The notes beneath the pieces were generated by a model. It saw nothing but the letters and a program-made list of their open reading frames with translations, was not told the origin of the DNA and ran no database searches. DNA of 64,000 nt from UBA1413 sp964552955 (GTDB lineage: Bacteria > Bacteroidota > Bacteroidia > Bacteroidales > Prolixibacteraceae): NCBI GenBank assembly GCA_964552955.1, contig CAZKIU010000012.1:1-64000 (forward strand), given 5' to 3'. A program made the translations under genes and the position numbers. This document shows, piece after piece, positions 16,901-26,100 of this stretch. Numbering within the stretch: position 1 is the first letter of the stretch; every line of letters starts with the position of its first letter.

Positions 16901-18433
16901 ACCCGGGAACGCCTCCGCCCGGTGGTCATGACGGCCGCGGCTGCCGCCCTCGGCTTCCTGCCCATGGCCATCTCCTCCTCCGCAGGGGCTGAAGTGCAAC
17001 GCCCCCTGGCTACCGTCGTCATCGGCGGACTGGTGACGTCCACCCTGCTGACCATGATCATCCTGCCCCTATTCTATGCCCTCTTCGACTGGCCAGAAAA
17101 AAGCTCCGGCAAACGCAAGAAACCTCACCTCCCCCCGGTTCTGCCGATGGTGCTGATCCCCTTGCTGGCTCTCCTGCTGATGAGCCTCTCCTCCCGGCCA
17201 ACCCTGGCTTCTCCTGCGGAATCCATGAGTGGCGCAACAACAGTGGAGGCCCGCTCCGCGGGTGACTCCCTGCGCTCTGCTCAACGAGAGCTCCTTACTT
17301 CCGAAGAGGCGGTGCGTATCGCCCTGAACCGCCATCCCGCGGTGAAGGCGGCCGCCCTGAAGGTCCGCCAGACTTCCCTGATGATACCCGCCGGCTTTAA
17401 CCCCGACAAAACAGCCGTTTTCTACAACTACGACCAAAATAACATCGCTGAAAACGGCCTGCCTATTAAAGTGTGGGGCCTCCGCCAGAATTTCAGCTTC
17501 CCAACGGTATACACCTCCCGGACGAACCTCTATAAATCCCTGGCTGGCGTCGAGGAAGCCAGGTACCAACTGGTGATCAGGGAAACCGAAATGAAAGTCC
17601 GCCAGAAATACGACGAGGTGCTGATCCTTGCCCGCAAAGTCAGCCTCCTCACCGAAATAGACAGCCTTTACCAGGCTACAGCTGACCGGTCTGAGCTGAA
17701 GTACAGGGCAGGGGAGAGCAACCGCCTCGAAAAACTGATGGCCGACAGCCGCCAGATCAGAGCCCGCCAAACCCTGGCGACCACCCAGAATAACCTCGCC
17801 ACCGCCAGGGAGGAACTCTTCGCCCTCCTCGATTCTCCCGGCACCTTTGATCTCCCTGCAGTGCAGCCGCCACCCGCCACACCCAAAAACGCATCGTCGG
17901 CCCCTTCATCCATCACGGTTTCTCCTGCTGAGCAACTCCTCGACCTGGAAGGCCAATCGGCCCGGGCAATGCTCCAACTGGAAAAAAACAACCTCCTCCC
18001 CGATATCGAATTGGAATACTTCCAGGGAACCAACCAATCCCCGGGTTCTGAAATTTATAGGGGTTTCACCGCAGGAGTGACGATTCCCCTCTGGTTCGCG
18101 GAGCAGAAAGCCAAAATCCGCTCCGCCACCCTGGAGACTGAACTTAACCAACTGAACAAAAGAAATTGGTCCCTGAACCATCATACCCGGGTGGCACAGC
18201 TCAGACGCGATGTGGCCCTCCTGGAATCCGGCCTGCGCCAATACCTCGATAAAGGCAGGGAAACCGCCACTGAACTCCGCAAAACCGCCACCCTCAGCCT
18301 CTCCCAGGGGGAAATCGACTTCTATCAATATCTGATGGGACTCGAGAGCGCCTCGGAATTGGAAAACGACTACCTCGACCGGTTACTCCGGCATAACCAA
18401 ATGGTTTATGAACTTAACAGCATTCTGCCATAA
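13982..18433 (+). CDS. CzcA/CusA heavy-metal RND pump fused to a TolC-like outer-membrane domain
   Basis: A 1483-residue fusion. Residues 1 to about 1045 are a complete heavy-metal-efflux RND pump: N-terminal helix, porter domains, and the TM4 motif DFGIIIDGAVIIVEF near 400, which fits the Co/Zn/Cd subgroup better than Cu/Ag. After a basic stretch (SSGKRKKPHLPP) comes a hydrophobic segment ending SSRPTLASPA, which looks like an internal signal or membrane anchor with a possible cleavage site. Residues about 1095-1483 are an outer-membrane-efflux (TolC/CusC) domain (LTSEEAVRIALNRHPAVKAA). Such fusions are known in Bacteroidota. The adaptor gene follows 37 bp downstream, completing a tripartite pump. 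Confidence 0.93.
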   Translation: MLEYIIGFSIRNKLMVMLFTATIAAFGIYALTRIPIGAVPDITNNQVQVITTSRNLSTQDVEQFITWPVELEMANLPGVKEIRSVSKFGLSVVTIVFEERLGTYLPRQLIAEKIKSAAEKIPEGFGVPEMGPISTGLGEIYQYILDTKPGYDSLYSPMDLRTIQDWQVRRQLSGIPGVVEVNTWGGYLKQYEVAVDPERLQAAGITIGELFTALENNNQVAGGGYIEKSHQSYFIRGEGLATSLDDVENIVVTTRGGLPVLVRDIAHVGFGHATRFGAITGNGEGEKVLGQVMMLKNANSKEVIQAVKARVAEIQETLPEGIFINPFLERSALIAKTTKTVAENLILGFLIVAFIVILLIGDYRSGLVVASVIPLCLLFGISMMFLFGIDANLMSLGAIDFGIIIDGAVIIVEFIAFRLAAKSAALVALSHDEKQEEIDKITYDSSVKMLKSAIFGQLIIMIVFIPVLSLTGVEGKMFRPMALAFCFALIGAMIFCLTYVPVMASLFLKPHEINEKKNLSDRIIHLLHKSYHPVLKFSMDHKKLILGTTGVVFLTSILIFSRMGGEFIPTLDEGDFVIQPVLPTGTSLGTTIGITTKIENILLGFPEVEQVVSRIGAAEVPTDPMSMEESDIIVTLKPIREWTSAKTKDELAEKFKEALSVLPGFEPEFTQPIEMRFNELITGVRADVAIKIYGDNLSTLAAKADELKQLIAGVEGASDITVDKVEGLPQMSVSFRRDRLARYGIPIADANRVISMAFAGMTAGTLFEGEKRFDLVVRLAPSFRQDIDHLRNLLVPAANGSMIPMRELADIEYTAGPAKISRDMTRRHIVVGINVRNRDMESVVQDIQALAHERFELPVGYSMTYGGQYQNLRSARQRLLIAVPVALLLIFILLHFAFHSFRDALMIFSAIPLSAVGGILLLWMRGMPFSISAGVGFIALFGIAVLNGIVLIEHLKELKRKGITDMRERIFRGTRERLRPVVMTAAAAALGFLPMAISSSAGAEVQRPLATVVIGGLVTSTLLTMIILPLFYALFDWPEKSSGKRKKPHLPPVLPMVLIPLLALLLMSLSSRPTLASPAESMSGATTVEARSAGDSLRSAQRELLTSEEAVRIALNRHPAVKAAALKVRQTSLMIPAGFNPDKTAVFYNYDQNNIAENGLPIKVWGLRQNFSFPTVYTSRTNLYKSLAGVEEARYQLVIRETEMKVRQKYDEVLILARKVSLLTEIDSLYQATADRSELKYRAGESNRLEKLMADSRQIRARQTLATTQNNLATAREELFALLDSPGTFDLPAVQPPPATPKNASSAPSSITVSPAEQLLDLEGQSARAMLQLEKNNLLPDIELEYFQGTNQSPGSEIYRGFTAGVTIPLWFAEQKAKIRSATLETELNQLNKRNWSLNHHTRVAQLRRDVALLESGLRQYLDKGRETATELRKTATLSLSQGEIDFYQYLMGLESASELENDYLDRLLRHNQMVYELNSILP

Positions 18434-18470
18434 AATACAGATATAAAAAATGATAACTATACTTACCGGA

Positions 18471-19619
18471 ATGAAGACTTTATTTAAAAAGCAAGGGGTT
18501 GCTCTAATGATGGTGCTTCTTGTACTCGCCCTGATTCAGGGTTGTCATTCCCGCCAGGGAGAGGTGAAGACTCCCGAGAGTTCTCCGGCAGGGGAGGATC
18601 TGCTTCAATTGACGCCGGAGCAGGTAGCTGCCAACGGGCTGGTTCTGGGAGAATCCTTCATGCATACCTTTTCAGGGGTGGTAGAGGCCACCGGACAACT
18701 GGAGGCGCTTCCCCGGAACCGGGCGGCTGTCAATGCCATCACCGGCGGGGTAATCCGCGATCTGACCCTCCTACCAGGTGACCGTGTTAGCCGTGGCCAG
18801 ATCCTCTTCCGGATTGAAAACCAGGAGCTGCTGCAACTCCAGGAGGATTACCTCACCGCTTCGGCGTCCCTGGCCTTCCTGAAAGACGATTACGAACGCC
18901 AACAACTCCTCGCCGGCGAGAACGTCGCAGCACGCAAACAATTCCTTAAGGCAGAAAGCGACTACCTCTCTACACAGGCCCGTGTCAGCGCCCTCGAAGC
19001 CCGCCTGAACCTCCTGCACATCAACCGGGAAGCCCTCCAACAGGGTCGCATTGCTGCATCCGTGCCCGTCATCGCCCCCATCAGCGGCTTTATCGCCTCG
19101 GTCTCTGAGGAAAACGGCGTCTTCGTCTCCCCCGAAAGCCCCGTGCTTCAAATCGTCGAAACCTCCCCCCTGATGGTCACTCTACAGCTCTTCGAAAAAG
19201 ACATCCCCCTGGTCCGCCCCGGGCAATTGGTCCGCTTCAGGGTTCCCGAAGTCTCTTCCGATACGCTGGAAGCCACGCTGGTCACCACCGGTAAGGCCCT
19301 CAGTGACCTGCGCACCATCACGGTGAACGCTCTTTTCACCCCCTCCGTAAATGGCGATTACCTGCCCGGTATGTTCGTCAGGGCTTACATCATCACCGGC
19401 AGCCATAACGCCCTGGCCCTGCCCCTGGAAGCCCTGATCTCCGGCGATGAAGGTGAATTTGTACTGGTGAATAGCGACCCCGGCCAGGAGCTCTGGCGCC
19501 TTAAAAAGGTCAGGGTAGCCACCGGCATGAAACAGGATAACCTGGTGGAAATCCTCCCGGGGAGTCTCCAGCCGGGCGATAAGGTGGTGGTCAACGGAGC
19601 CTTCAGCGTGGCCCAATAA
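18471..19619 (+). CDS. RND efflux periplasmic adaptor (CusB/CzcB-like lipoprotein)
   Basis: A membrane-fusion protein of about 382 residues from this start. The start MKTLFKKQGVALMM gives a clean lipoprotein signal ending LIQGC; an ATG 21 bp earlier (18450) is also open. The HlyD/CusB pattern is clear: a barrel-sandwich half AVNAITGGVIRDLTLLPGDRVSRGQILFRIEN, a coiled-coil hairpin (QEDYLTASASLAFLKDDYERQ to LLHINREAL), then the second lipoyl half VIAPISGFIASVSEENGVFV and beta-barrel. It bridges the inner-membrane pump and the outer-membrane channel. No N-terminal metal-binding Met/His cluster or YHS domain is evident. Confidence 0.92.
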   Translation: MKTLFKKQGVALMMVLLVLALIQGCHSRQGEVKTPESSPAGEDLLQLTPEQVAANGLVLGESFMHTFSGVVEATGQLEALPRNRAAVNAITGGVIRDLTLLPGDRVSRGQILFRIENQELLQLQEDYLTASASLAFLKDDYERQQLLAGENVAARKQFLKAESDYLSTQARVSALEARLNLLHINREALQQGRIAASVPVIAPISGFIASVSEENGVFVSPESPVLQIVETSPLMVTLQLFEKDIPLVRPGQLVRFRVPEVSSDTLEATLVTTGKALSDLRTITVNALFTPSVNGDYLPGMFVRAYIITGSHNALALPLEALISGDEGEFVLVNSDPGQELWRLKKVRVATGMKQDNLVEILPGSLQPGDKVVVNGAFSVAQ

Positions 19620-19624
19620 TGGGG

Positions 19625-19725
19625 GAGTGATACCTGGTGCAGATCTCCATGGCCGTGTGAAAGGGGAATGATGCCCTAAGCAGGTCAACGTGACGTATGG
19701 TAAAGAGTGATGCCCAATGCATATG
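19625..19725. repeat. Degenerate ~40-bp tandem repeat
   Basis: Three related blocks begin GAGTGATACC (19625), GAATGATGCC (19666) and GAGTGATGCC (19705), spaced 41 and 39 bp. They fill most of the 160-bp gap between the efflux operon and ung. No terminator-like T tract is seen. Confidence 0.5.
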
Positions 19726-19774
19726 TAACCAGTAATTAAACAGCGGGGATACCGTACCAATCCTACGGAATCGT

Positions 19775-19782
19775 TATTTTTG
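19775..19782 (+). promoter_or_regulatory. Candidate -7 promoter element TATTTTTG of ung
   Basis: Matches TAnnTTTG and ends 6 bp before the ATG at 19789. Transcription should begin about at the start codon, implying a leaderless or nearly leaderless mRNA. Confidence 0.5.
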
Positions 19783-19788
19783 CCTATC

Positions 19789-20451
19789 ATGGATGTACGC
19801 ATTGAGGCCTCATGGAAAGCGCAACTGGCAGATGAATTTGAAAAACCCTATTTCGGGGAGCTGATTCGTTTTGTCAGGCAGGAGTATGACACACAAAAGG
19901 TTTTTCCTCCGGGAAAGCTGATTTTCAATGCTTTTGACCACTGCCCCTTTGACCAGGTCAAGGTGGTTATCCTGGGCCAGGATCCCTATCATGGGCCCGG
20001 ACAAGCCCATGGACTCTGCTTTTCGGTGCCCGATGGGGTGCCCTTTCCCCCTTCCCTCCAGAATATCTTCGCGGAAATAGAAAAAGACCTGGGAGTGCCC
20101 GTGCCTGCCTCTGGCAACCTGGAGCGCTGGGCCAGTCAGGGTGTCTTCCTGCTCAATGCCACCCTCACCGTCAGGGCCCACCAGGCGGGCTCACACCAGA
20201 ACAAAGGGTGGGAAACCTTCACCGACCGTGTCATCCACCTTCTGGCCGAACAGCGCGACCACCTGGTTTTTATGCTCTGGGGAAGCTATGCCCAGCAAAA
20301 AGGGAAATTCATCGACACCTCCCGCCACCTCGTCCTTCAGTCGGTCCACCCGTCACCCCTCTCGGCATACCGCGGCTTCTTCGGGAATCACCACTTCAGC
20401 CAAGCCAACAGCTACCTGGCAGCCCATGGAAAAGACCCCGTGAATTGGTAA
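19789..20451 (+). CDS. ung: Uracil-DNA glycosylase, family 1
   Basis: A 220-residue Ung. The water-activating loop LGQDPYHGPGQAHGL, the uracil pocket PFPPSLQNIF, LLNATLTVRAHQAGSHQNKGW, and the DNA-intercalation loop HPSPLSAYRGFFG are complete. It removes uracil from DNA to start base-excision repair. I start at ATG 19789 (MDVRIEASW) because the upstream in-frame TTG (19780) lies inside a promoter -7 element. It forms a single-gene unit; the next gene converges. Confidence 0.97.
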   Translation: MDVRIEASWKAQLADEFEKPYFGELIRFVRQEYDTQKVFPPGKLIFNAFDHCPFDQVKVVILGQDPYHGPGQAHGLCFSVPDGVPFPPSLQNIFAEIEKDLGVPVPASGNLERWASQGVFLLNATLTVRAHQAGSHQNKGWETFTDRVIHLLAEQRDHLVFMLWGSYAQQKGKFIDTSRHLVLQSVHPSPLSAYRGFFGNHHFSQANSYLAAHGKDPVNW

Positions 20452-20493
20452 GCACAACGGCTGGCGGTCTTTTCAGTACGGGATTCAGACAAC

Positions 20494-21705
20494 CTATTGC
20501 TGCTTCATTTTACGGGTAACTACCCGCAGCAGGATCACCATGGTCAGGGCACTTCCGGCTAATAAAAGGGGAAAATAACCGATGCCCGCATACTGCGAAA
20601 GGGTGCCGGTAAAATAGTTCAAAAGGGTGTTGCCGATAAGCGCCATGATGATGACGATGCTGAAGGCCGTACCGGAAAGGGTAGGGTACCGCTCGGCCAC
20701 AAAGCCCAGAACTACCGGGAATCCGGCGGCAAAACCGGCTCCGAACAGCACCATGGCTACAGCCACCACTGTAAATGAATGGGCATAAAATAATATCAGA
20801 GAGGCGGTTATAATCAATGTCAGACCGAAATACAACACCCTGGCCGCAGGTAAACGCTTCAACAACCGGCTGAGGAGCAGCCTGGTGACCACCAGGGCCG
20901 CAATCTGCAGGGAGAGGGCCATCAGGGCCTTTTCCACCGCTATTTCCCGGCTCCCCAGAAAGGTGGTGGTCCAGTTGCTGACCATTCCTTCTACGCCGCT
21001 CTCAAAGAAAAGAATAGCTCCCAGCAACAGCAACAGGGGATGCCGGAGGAGCACCAGGCCTTCGCGCAGGGGGAATCCCTGCCGCTGTTTGGGCTCCGGA
21101 AACCGGAGCAGAAGAAAACCAACCAGGGGGAGCACCATAAAAAAACCTATTGAAGCCACGATAGTCCGGTAATCCCAGATCCTGGTGAGCCAACCGATCA
21201 GGGCGGGCATGCCCAGGGCACCCAGCCCAAAGAAAACCCCGAGAAGACTCAGTCCGGCCCCCTTGCTGTCGGTGGTCACATCGGCTGCCAGGGCGTTGGT
21301 GGCCCCATTAAGAGTGCCTCCCCCCAAACCAAGGCCAAAGAAACTGAGTTGTAAGGCCAGAAGAGAAGGAGCAAAGGCGATGGCCTCCAGTGACACCAGA
21401 AGCACCTGGGTGGCCCCCGCCAGCAGAACCTTGTACCCAAACCGGTCGGCCACCGGCCCGAATATGACCGAACCGGCCAGCATCCCAAAGGGCAGCGACG
21501 ACGCCAGAGAAGCGGCCTCCACCGCACTCAGCCCGAAATGAGACTGGATAAATGTCGAAATGGTCCCCAGCGATAAAAAGGCCATCCCGAAAAGCAGCAT
21601 GCCCGTACAGGCCGCCCCAAATACCCACCCCCGATGGTAGGTTCTTACCTCACTGCGATCACGGGAACTCCCTTCCCCGGCAGTGGTCTGCAGTTGATTT
21701 ATCAT
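20494..21705 (-). CDS. Major facilitator superfamily transporter
   Basis: A 403-residue protein with 12 predicted membrane helices. It has the MFS intracellular-loop motif FGPVADRFGYKVLL (about 81-94, GxxxDRxGxR/K type) and a weaker second-half copy (LLSRLLKRLPAARVL). Pattern and length resemble the fucose/glucose-type and drug-type MFS branches, but the substrate cannot be told. The N-terminal 20 residues are polar and Arg-rich. It converges with ung and is divergent from the T9SS cargo gene. Confidence 0.85.
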   Translation of the reverse strand: MINQLQTTAGEGSSRDRSEVRTYHRGWVFGAACTGMLLFGMAFLSLGTISTFIQSHFGLSAVEAASLASSLPFGMLAGSVIFGPVADRFGYKVLLAGATQVLLVSLEAIAFAPSLLALQLSFFGLGLGGGTLNGATNALAADVTTDSKGAGLSLLGVFFGLGALGMPALIGWLTRIWDYRTIVASIGFFMVLPLVGFLLLRFPEPKQRQGFPLREGLVLLRHPLLLLLGAILFFESGVEGMVSNWTTTFLGSREIAVEKALMALSLQIAALVVTRLLLSRLLKRLPAARVLYFGLTLIITASLILFYAHSFTVVAVAMVLFGAGFAAGFPVVLGFVAERYPTLSGTAFSIVIIMALIGNTLLNYFTGTLSQYAGIGYFPLLLAGSALTMVILLRVVTRKMKQQ

Positions 21706-21861
21706 AGGTCAGGCTTCTTTCCTGACAAATATACCAAACTTCAGATTCCCTGATCCCTGGCCCTGCTCCCTTCAATAAAAACTGACCCGGATTATATCAC
21801 AGGTGTCGACTATTTGGTAACTTTATATCAATATAACACCTTTCACTTACTCCACTGAAAT

Positions 21862-22344
21862 ATGAAATACCTGACTCTCATCCTGATGGTGGCAACGGGA
21901 CTGCTGCTGCCGGTCACGGGAAGTTCGCAGCAGGTGCTCTCTTCGGGGGGCGGTAATGGCTCAGGATCCAATATTCAGCTCTCCTGGACCATAGGTGAAC
22001 CAGTCATCGAAACCTTCTCGGGGAGTTCCGTCATCCTGACCCAGGGCTTCCACCAGACCAAACTGCTGGTCACGGCTATGGATCCCCTGCAGTGGCCCGG
22101 TCTCACACTCTCCGCCTACCCCAATCCTGTGGCTTCCCACCTCCTTATCGACCTGAAAGGAGAGGCGCCTGCTTCCCTCTCCTTCAGCCTCTTCGACATG
22201 AACGGGCATCTGGTGCATAACGGACGGATCGTGCAGTTTCCGCAGAAAATTGCGATGGATGAGTATAGTCCCGGGACTTACCTGCTGAAAGTCCTCCAAA
22301 GCGGGCAGACTCCCCTGAAGACTTTTAAGATTATCAAGGAATAG
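21862..22344 (+). CDS. Small secreted protein with type IX sorting domain
   Basis: A 160-residue protein: signal peptide 1-23 (LLLPVTGSSQQ), a short repeat-poor region with VLSSGGGNGSGSNIQLSWTI and FHQTKL, and a C-terminal Por-secretion-system type A sorting domain from about 82 (LSAYPNPVASHLLIDL ... LFDMNGHLVHNG ... SPGTYLLKV...TFKIIKE). It should cross the outer membrane through T9SS and be anchored or released. No catalytic domain fits in the remaining 55 residues; many Bacteroidota genomes carry such mini-cargo proteins of unknown role. Confidence 0.88.
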   Translation: MKYLTLILMVATGLLLPVTGSSQQVLSSGGGNGSGSNIQLSWTIGEPVIETFSGSSVILTQGFHQTKLLVTAMDPLQWPGLTLSAYPNPVASHLLIDLKGEAPASLSFSLFDMNGHLVHNGRIVQFPQKIAMDEYSPGTYLLKVLQSGQTPLKTFKIIKE

Positions 22345-22400
22345 CTTGAGATACTCCAATAGCGGGTAGAATTCCCGTCACGGTAGTTTCGTGGCGGCCT

Positions 22401-22462
22401 CCTTGCCTTATGTTAATGAATGGCATGGCAGGCGACTGCGACCGTCATGAAGGAAGGCAAGG
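22401..22462. repeat. Imperfect inverted repeat in a 160-bp gap
   Basis: CCTTGCCTT (22401-22409) pairs with AAGGCAAGG (22454-22462), with a long interior. No T tract follows on either strand, so a terminator is not supported; a structured transcript end is possible. Confidence 0.35.
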
Positions 22463-22506
22463 CATACGCCCCTTGATGGGGTAGCCCACAAAAAACGAAG
22501 TGTGAA

Positions 22507-23013
22507 TTATATGTTCCCCAGGTAGTAGTTGAAGCCCAGACTCAACCGCTCAAAATGGCCCCCACTCACCTGAATCCCCAACCGGTCATTGATGCGGTAA
22601 TCCACAATCAATCCCAGGTTGAGAAAATTCTTCTCGTTGTACAAATAGTATGTGGGCTTTGGATCGGGAGTTTGCCAGATGTCAAAAGTCCATCCCACCC
22701 CTGCCTTCGGAATCACACTGAAACGCGAAAACCTGAAGATATACCCGGCATTGATGACTCCCGCACGCTTTTTATCTAACAAATAGGTGTTGCTTGTGCT
22801 CCTCAAATCACTCCGGCCTTCACCAAAGGCAAAATTAGAGGAAATATCAAAATGGAACCGGGCCACCTCCAGCGAAACCCCACCTCCTATCTTTGAATGG
22901 TCCAAGTCATAAGCATTTACAAATACTCCGGCCCTCAAAGGATGTCCCTGTGCAGCCAATTCCACTCCCGGAAGTACCAGGCAGATCAAAAAAAATAACT
23001 TAACAAATCTCAT
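22507..23013 (-). CDS. Small outer-membrane beta-barrel-like protein
   Basis: A 168-residue protein with a clear signal peptide (MRFVKLFFLICLVLPGVELAAQ). The rest alternates aromatic and small residues in short strands (AGVFVNAYDLDHSKIGGGVSL, FHFDISSNFAFGEG, LGIQVSGGHF) and ends ERLSLGFNYYLGNI, which suggests an eight-stranded barrel of the OmpA/OmpX size. I do not recognise a named family. It is transcribed divergently from the tricorn protease gene. Confidence 0.7.
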   Translation of the reverse strand: MRFVKLFFLICLVLPGVELAAQGHPLRAGVFVNAYDLDHSKIGGGVSLEVARFHFDISSNFAFGEGRSDLRSTSNTYLLDKKRAGVINAGYIFRFSRFSVIPKAGVGWTFDIWQTPDPKPTYYLYNEKNFLNLGLIVDYRINDRLGIQVSGGHFERLSLGFNYYLGNI

Positions 23014-23151
23014 GCAATACGTGACGGTTTTGTGTCATAATTATTATTTCCCTTAGTAATTCAGGGAAAGAGCGTAAAAATACAAGTTGTTTTCAAACCA
23101 TAAAATGGATAACGATAGTTTGTCTCAATAATTGCCTCATTGTTTTTTTGC

Positions 23152-23159
23152 TACTTTCG
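23152..23159 (+). promoter_or_regulatory. Candidate -7 promoter element of the tricorn protease gene
   Basis: Reads TACTTTCG, one mismatch from TAnnTTTG. A TTG (23132-23134) lies 17 bp upstream as a possible -33 element. The ATG is at 23187. Confidence 0.4.
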
Positions 23160-23186
23160 TGATTCCGTCCTTAAATCATTTAAAAC

Positions 23187-26100
23187 ATGCGTCGTAAGTT
23201 GTTGTTGTTATCTGCCGGATTTTTGTTGTGGTGTATTGGAGCAGTTTCGGCAGGGGAGAAAGGGTATTACCGGTTTCCTGCCTTACATGAAAACCGGGTG
23301 GTTTTTACTGCCGAAGGGGACCTGTGGCAGTATGATGAGGTCAGTGGGCAGTGTTTCAGGATGACGACCCACCATGGTATGGAGGCCCATCCTGCGTTTT
23401 CACCCGATGGCCAATGGATCGCCTTTAACGGGGAGTATGAAGGGCCCAACGAGGTCTACCTGATCCCTGCTTCGGGGGGTGTTCCCCGCAGGATCACTTT
23501 CGAAGGCCAGAAAGGAAACGGCGGCCCACGGGTTTATGGCTGGACCAGCGAGGGCCAGCTGCTGCTGTCATCCGGTTTTTATACCCTGCTGCCCGGCCGG
23601 CAACTGCTGCTGCTCGACCCTCTGACCCTGGACCTCCGGAGAGTCCCTCTGGCCCAGGCCGATGAAGGAACCTATGACGAAACCGGAACCCTCTATTTCA
23701 CCCGTTTAGCCTTCCAGGGAAGCCATACCAAAAGATACAAGGGAGGGACTGCCCAGAATATCTGGAAGTTTGACGGTAAAGAGGAGGCCATCCCCCTTAC
23801 AGCCGACTATGCCGGGACCAGCAAAAACCCGATGTTCTGGCAGGGACGGATCTATTTTCTTTCCGACCGCGACGGGACCATGAACCTCTGGTCCATGCGA
23901 CCCGATGGTTCTGACCTGCAACAAATCACCCATTCCTCAGGATGGGATCTCAAAGAGGCCCAGATGGATAAGGGCCGTATTATCTACCAGAAACAGGCCG
24001 ACCTGTGGATTTATGATCTTGCCCAGAACAAAGAGCGCATGCTGGATATTACCCTGGTTTCCGATTTTGACCAGAAACGCCCTTACTGGGAAAAAGATCC
24101 CCTTCAGATGCTCCAGTCCATCGCGCTCTCTCCCGACGGGAAGAGTCTCCTTCTGACCGCCAGGGGCAGAATCTTCTCGACGCCGGTCACCGGTGGCCGC
24201 TGGGCCGAAATCACCCGCCACCAGGGCGTCCGCTTCCGCTCGGCAAAATACCTGGGTAACGAGGGGGAGATCGCCTTCCTCTCCGATCAGTCGGGAGAAG
24301 TAGAGCTCTGGAAAACTTCTGTCTCAGGAGGGGCTGAACCCCGGCAGCTTACCTCCGGAAGCAAAGTGCTTATCATGGATTTCTACCCATCACCCGATGG
24401 AAAATATATTGCCTATACCGAAAAGGATTATGCCCTCCGGCTCTGGGACGCCGCCACGGGTACCTCCCGCGAAATCGACCGCGACGAAATCGGGGGCATG
24501 GAAGATGTGACCTGGTCGGCCGACAGCAAATGGCTCACCTGGGCCGACCCAGCCCCCAACCGGATCCCCCGTATTAAAGTGATGAACGTGACCTCCGGCT
24601 TCTCCTTTTACCTCACCAGCGACCGATTCGACAGTTATGACCCGCTCTTCAGCCGTGATGGTAAATGGCTCTATTTTATCAGCGACCGGACGTTCAACAG
24701 TGTGGTGGGGAGTCCCTGGGGCCCGCGCCAGCCTGAACCCTACTATAACAAAACCGCAAAAATATACCAGCTGGCCTTATACGATTCCCTGCGATCCCCG
24801 TTCATGGCGCCCGATGAACTCCATCCCGACACCGACACCGAAAAGAACGGAGATCCGGCCGCCAAAACCGCTGAGGCAAAACCATCGCTTCCTGGAAAAA
24901 AGAAAGAGACCCCTTCCGCCTCAAAAGAAGACAAGAGCCAGGCCCTGCCCGACATGGAGGGGGCCCCCGGCCGGCTCCTTGAAGTGCCGCTGCCTGCCGA
25001 CAATATCTCCTCCCTGGGCATCACCTCCAGCCACCTCTATTGGATCCAGAGCGATATGAACGATCGCCGCAACCGCAAGCTGATGGCCATGGAAATCACC
25101 GGTAAGCCCAACAATAAACCTGTGGAAATCGCCGACATGGTGATGCAGTACCAGATCTCGGCCGATGGTAAAAAACTGTTGATCCGCAAGAGCGACGGCA
25201 TTTGGGTGACCGCTGCCGATGGCAAAAAAAGTGAACTCAAAGAGGGGAAAATCAACCTCCGCGATTGGGTCTTCAGGATTGATCCGCAGGAAGACCGCCG
25301 CCAGATGTTGGTCGATGCCTGGCGCCTCGAACGCGACTATTTCTACGATAAAAACATGCACGGCGTCGACTGGCCCGCCGTCCTCGACCGTCACTTGCCC
25401 CTCCTGGAGCGCGTCACCGACCGCTATGAACTCGACGACCTGCTGATCAGCATGGTTTCCGAACTCTCAGCACTCCACACCTTCGTCTACGGCGGCCAGA
25501 AACGCGAGACTCCCGAGGATATCGCCCCCGCCTCCCTGGGCGCCCGCCTGCATAAAGATACGCTGCAAGGGGGCTATGTCATCGACCATATCTTCAAAGG
25601 CGACCCCGACCTCCCGGAACAGTATGCCCCTTTGGCCCAACCCCATATGAAAATCAGCGAAGGCGACGTGATCCTCCGCATCAACGGTATCGAAACCCTT
25701 ACCGTGGAACATATCAACCGGCTGCTTGATAAAAAGGAGGGTCAGGAGGTGCGGCTCTCACTGAAGAATGGTTCTGGAAAAGCGTATGATGAAATCGTCA
25801 AACCGGTGAGTATGTCAGCCGATGCCGGATTACGCTACAATGAGTGGGAGTACACCCGGCGGCTCGAAACCGAAGAGAAGGGTGGGGGACGTATCGGTTA
25901 TCTCCATCTGCGCGCCATGGGTGGCGACAACTTCCAGGAGTTTGTAAAAGGTTATTATCCCGTGTTTCACCGCGAAGGATTGATCATCGATGTGCGCAAC
26001 AACCGCGGTGGAAATATCGACAGCTGGATTCTGAACCGGTTGCTGCGTAAAGCCTGGTTTTACTGGCAGTCGCGGGCTGGCATCCCTTACTGGAACATGC

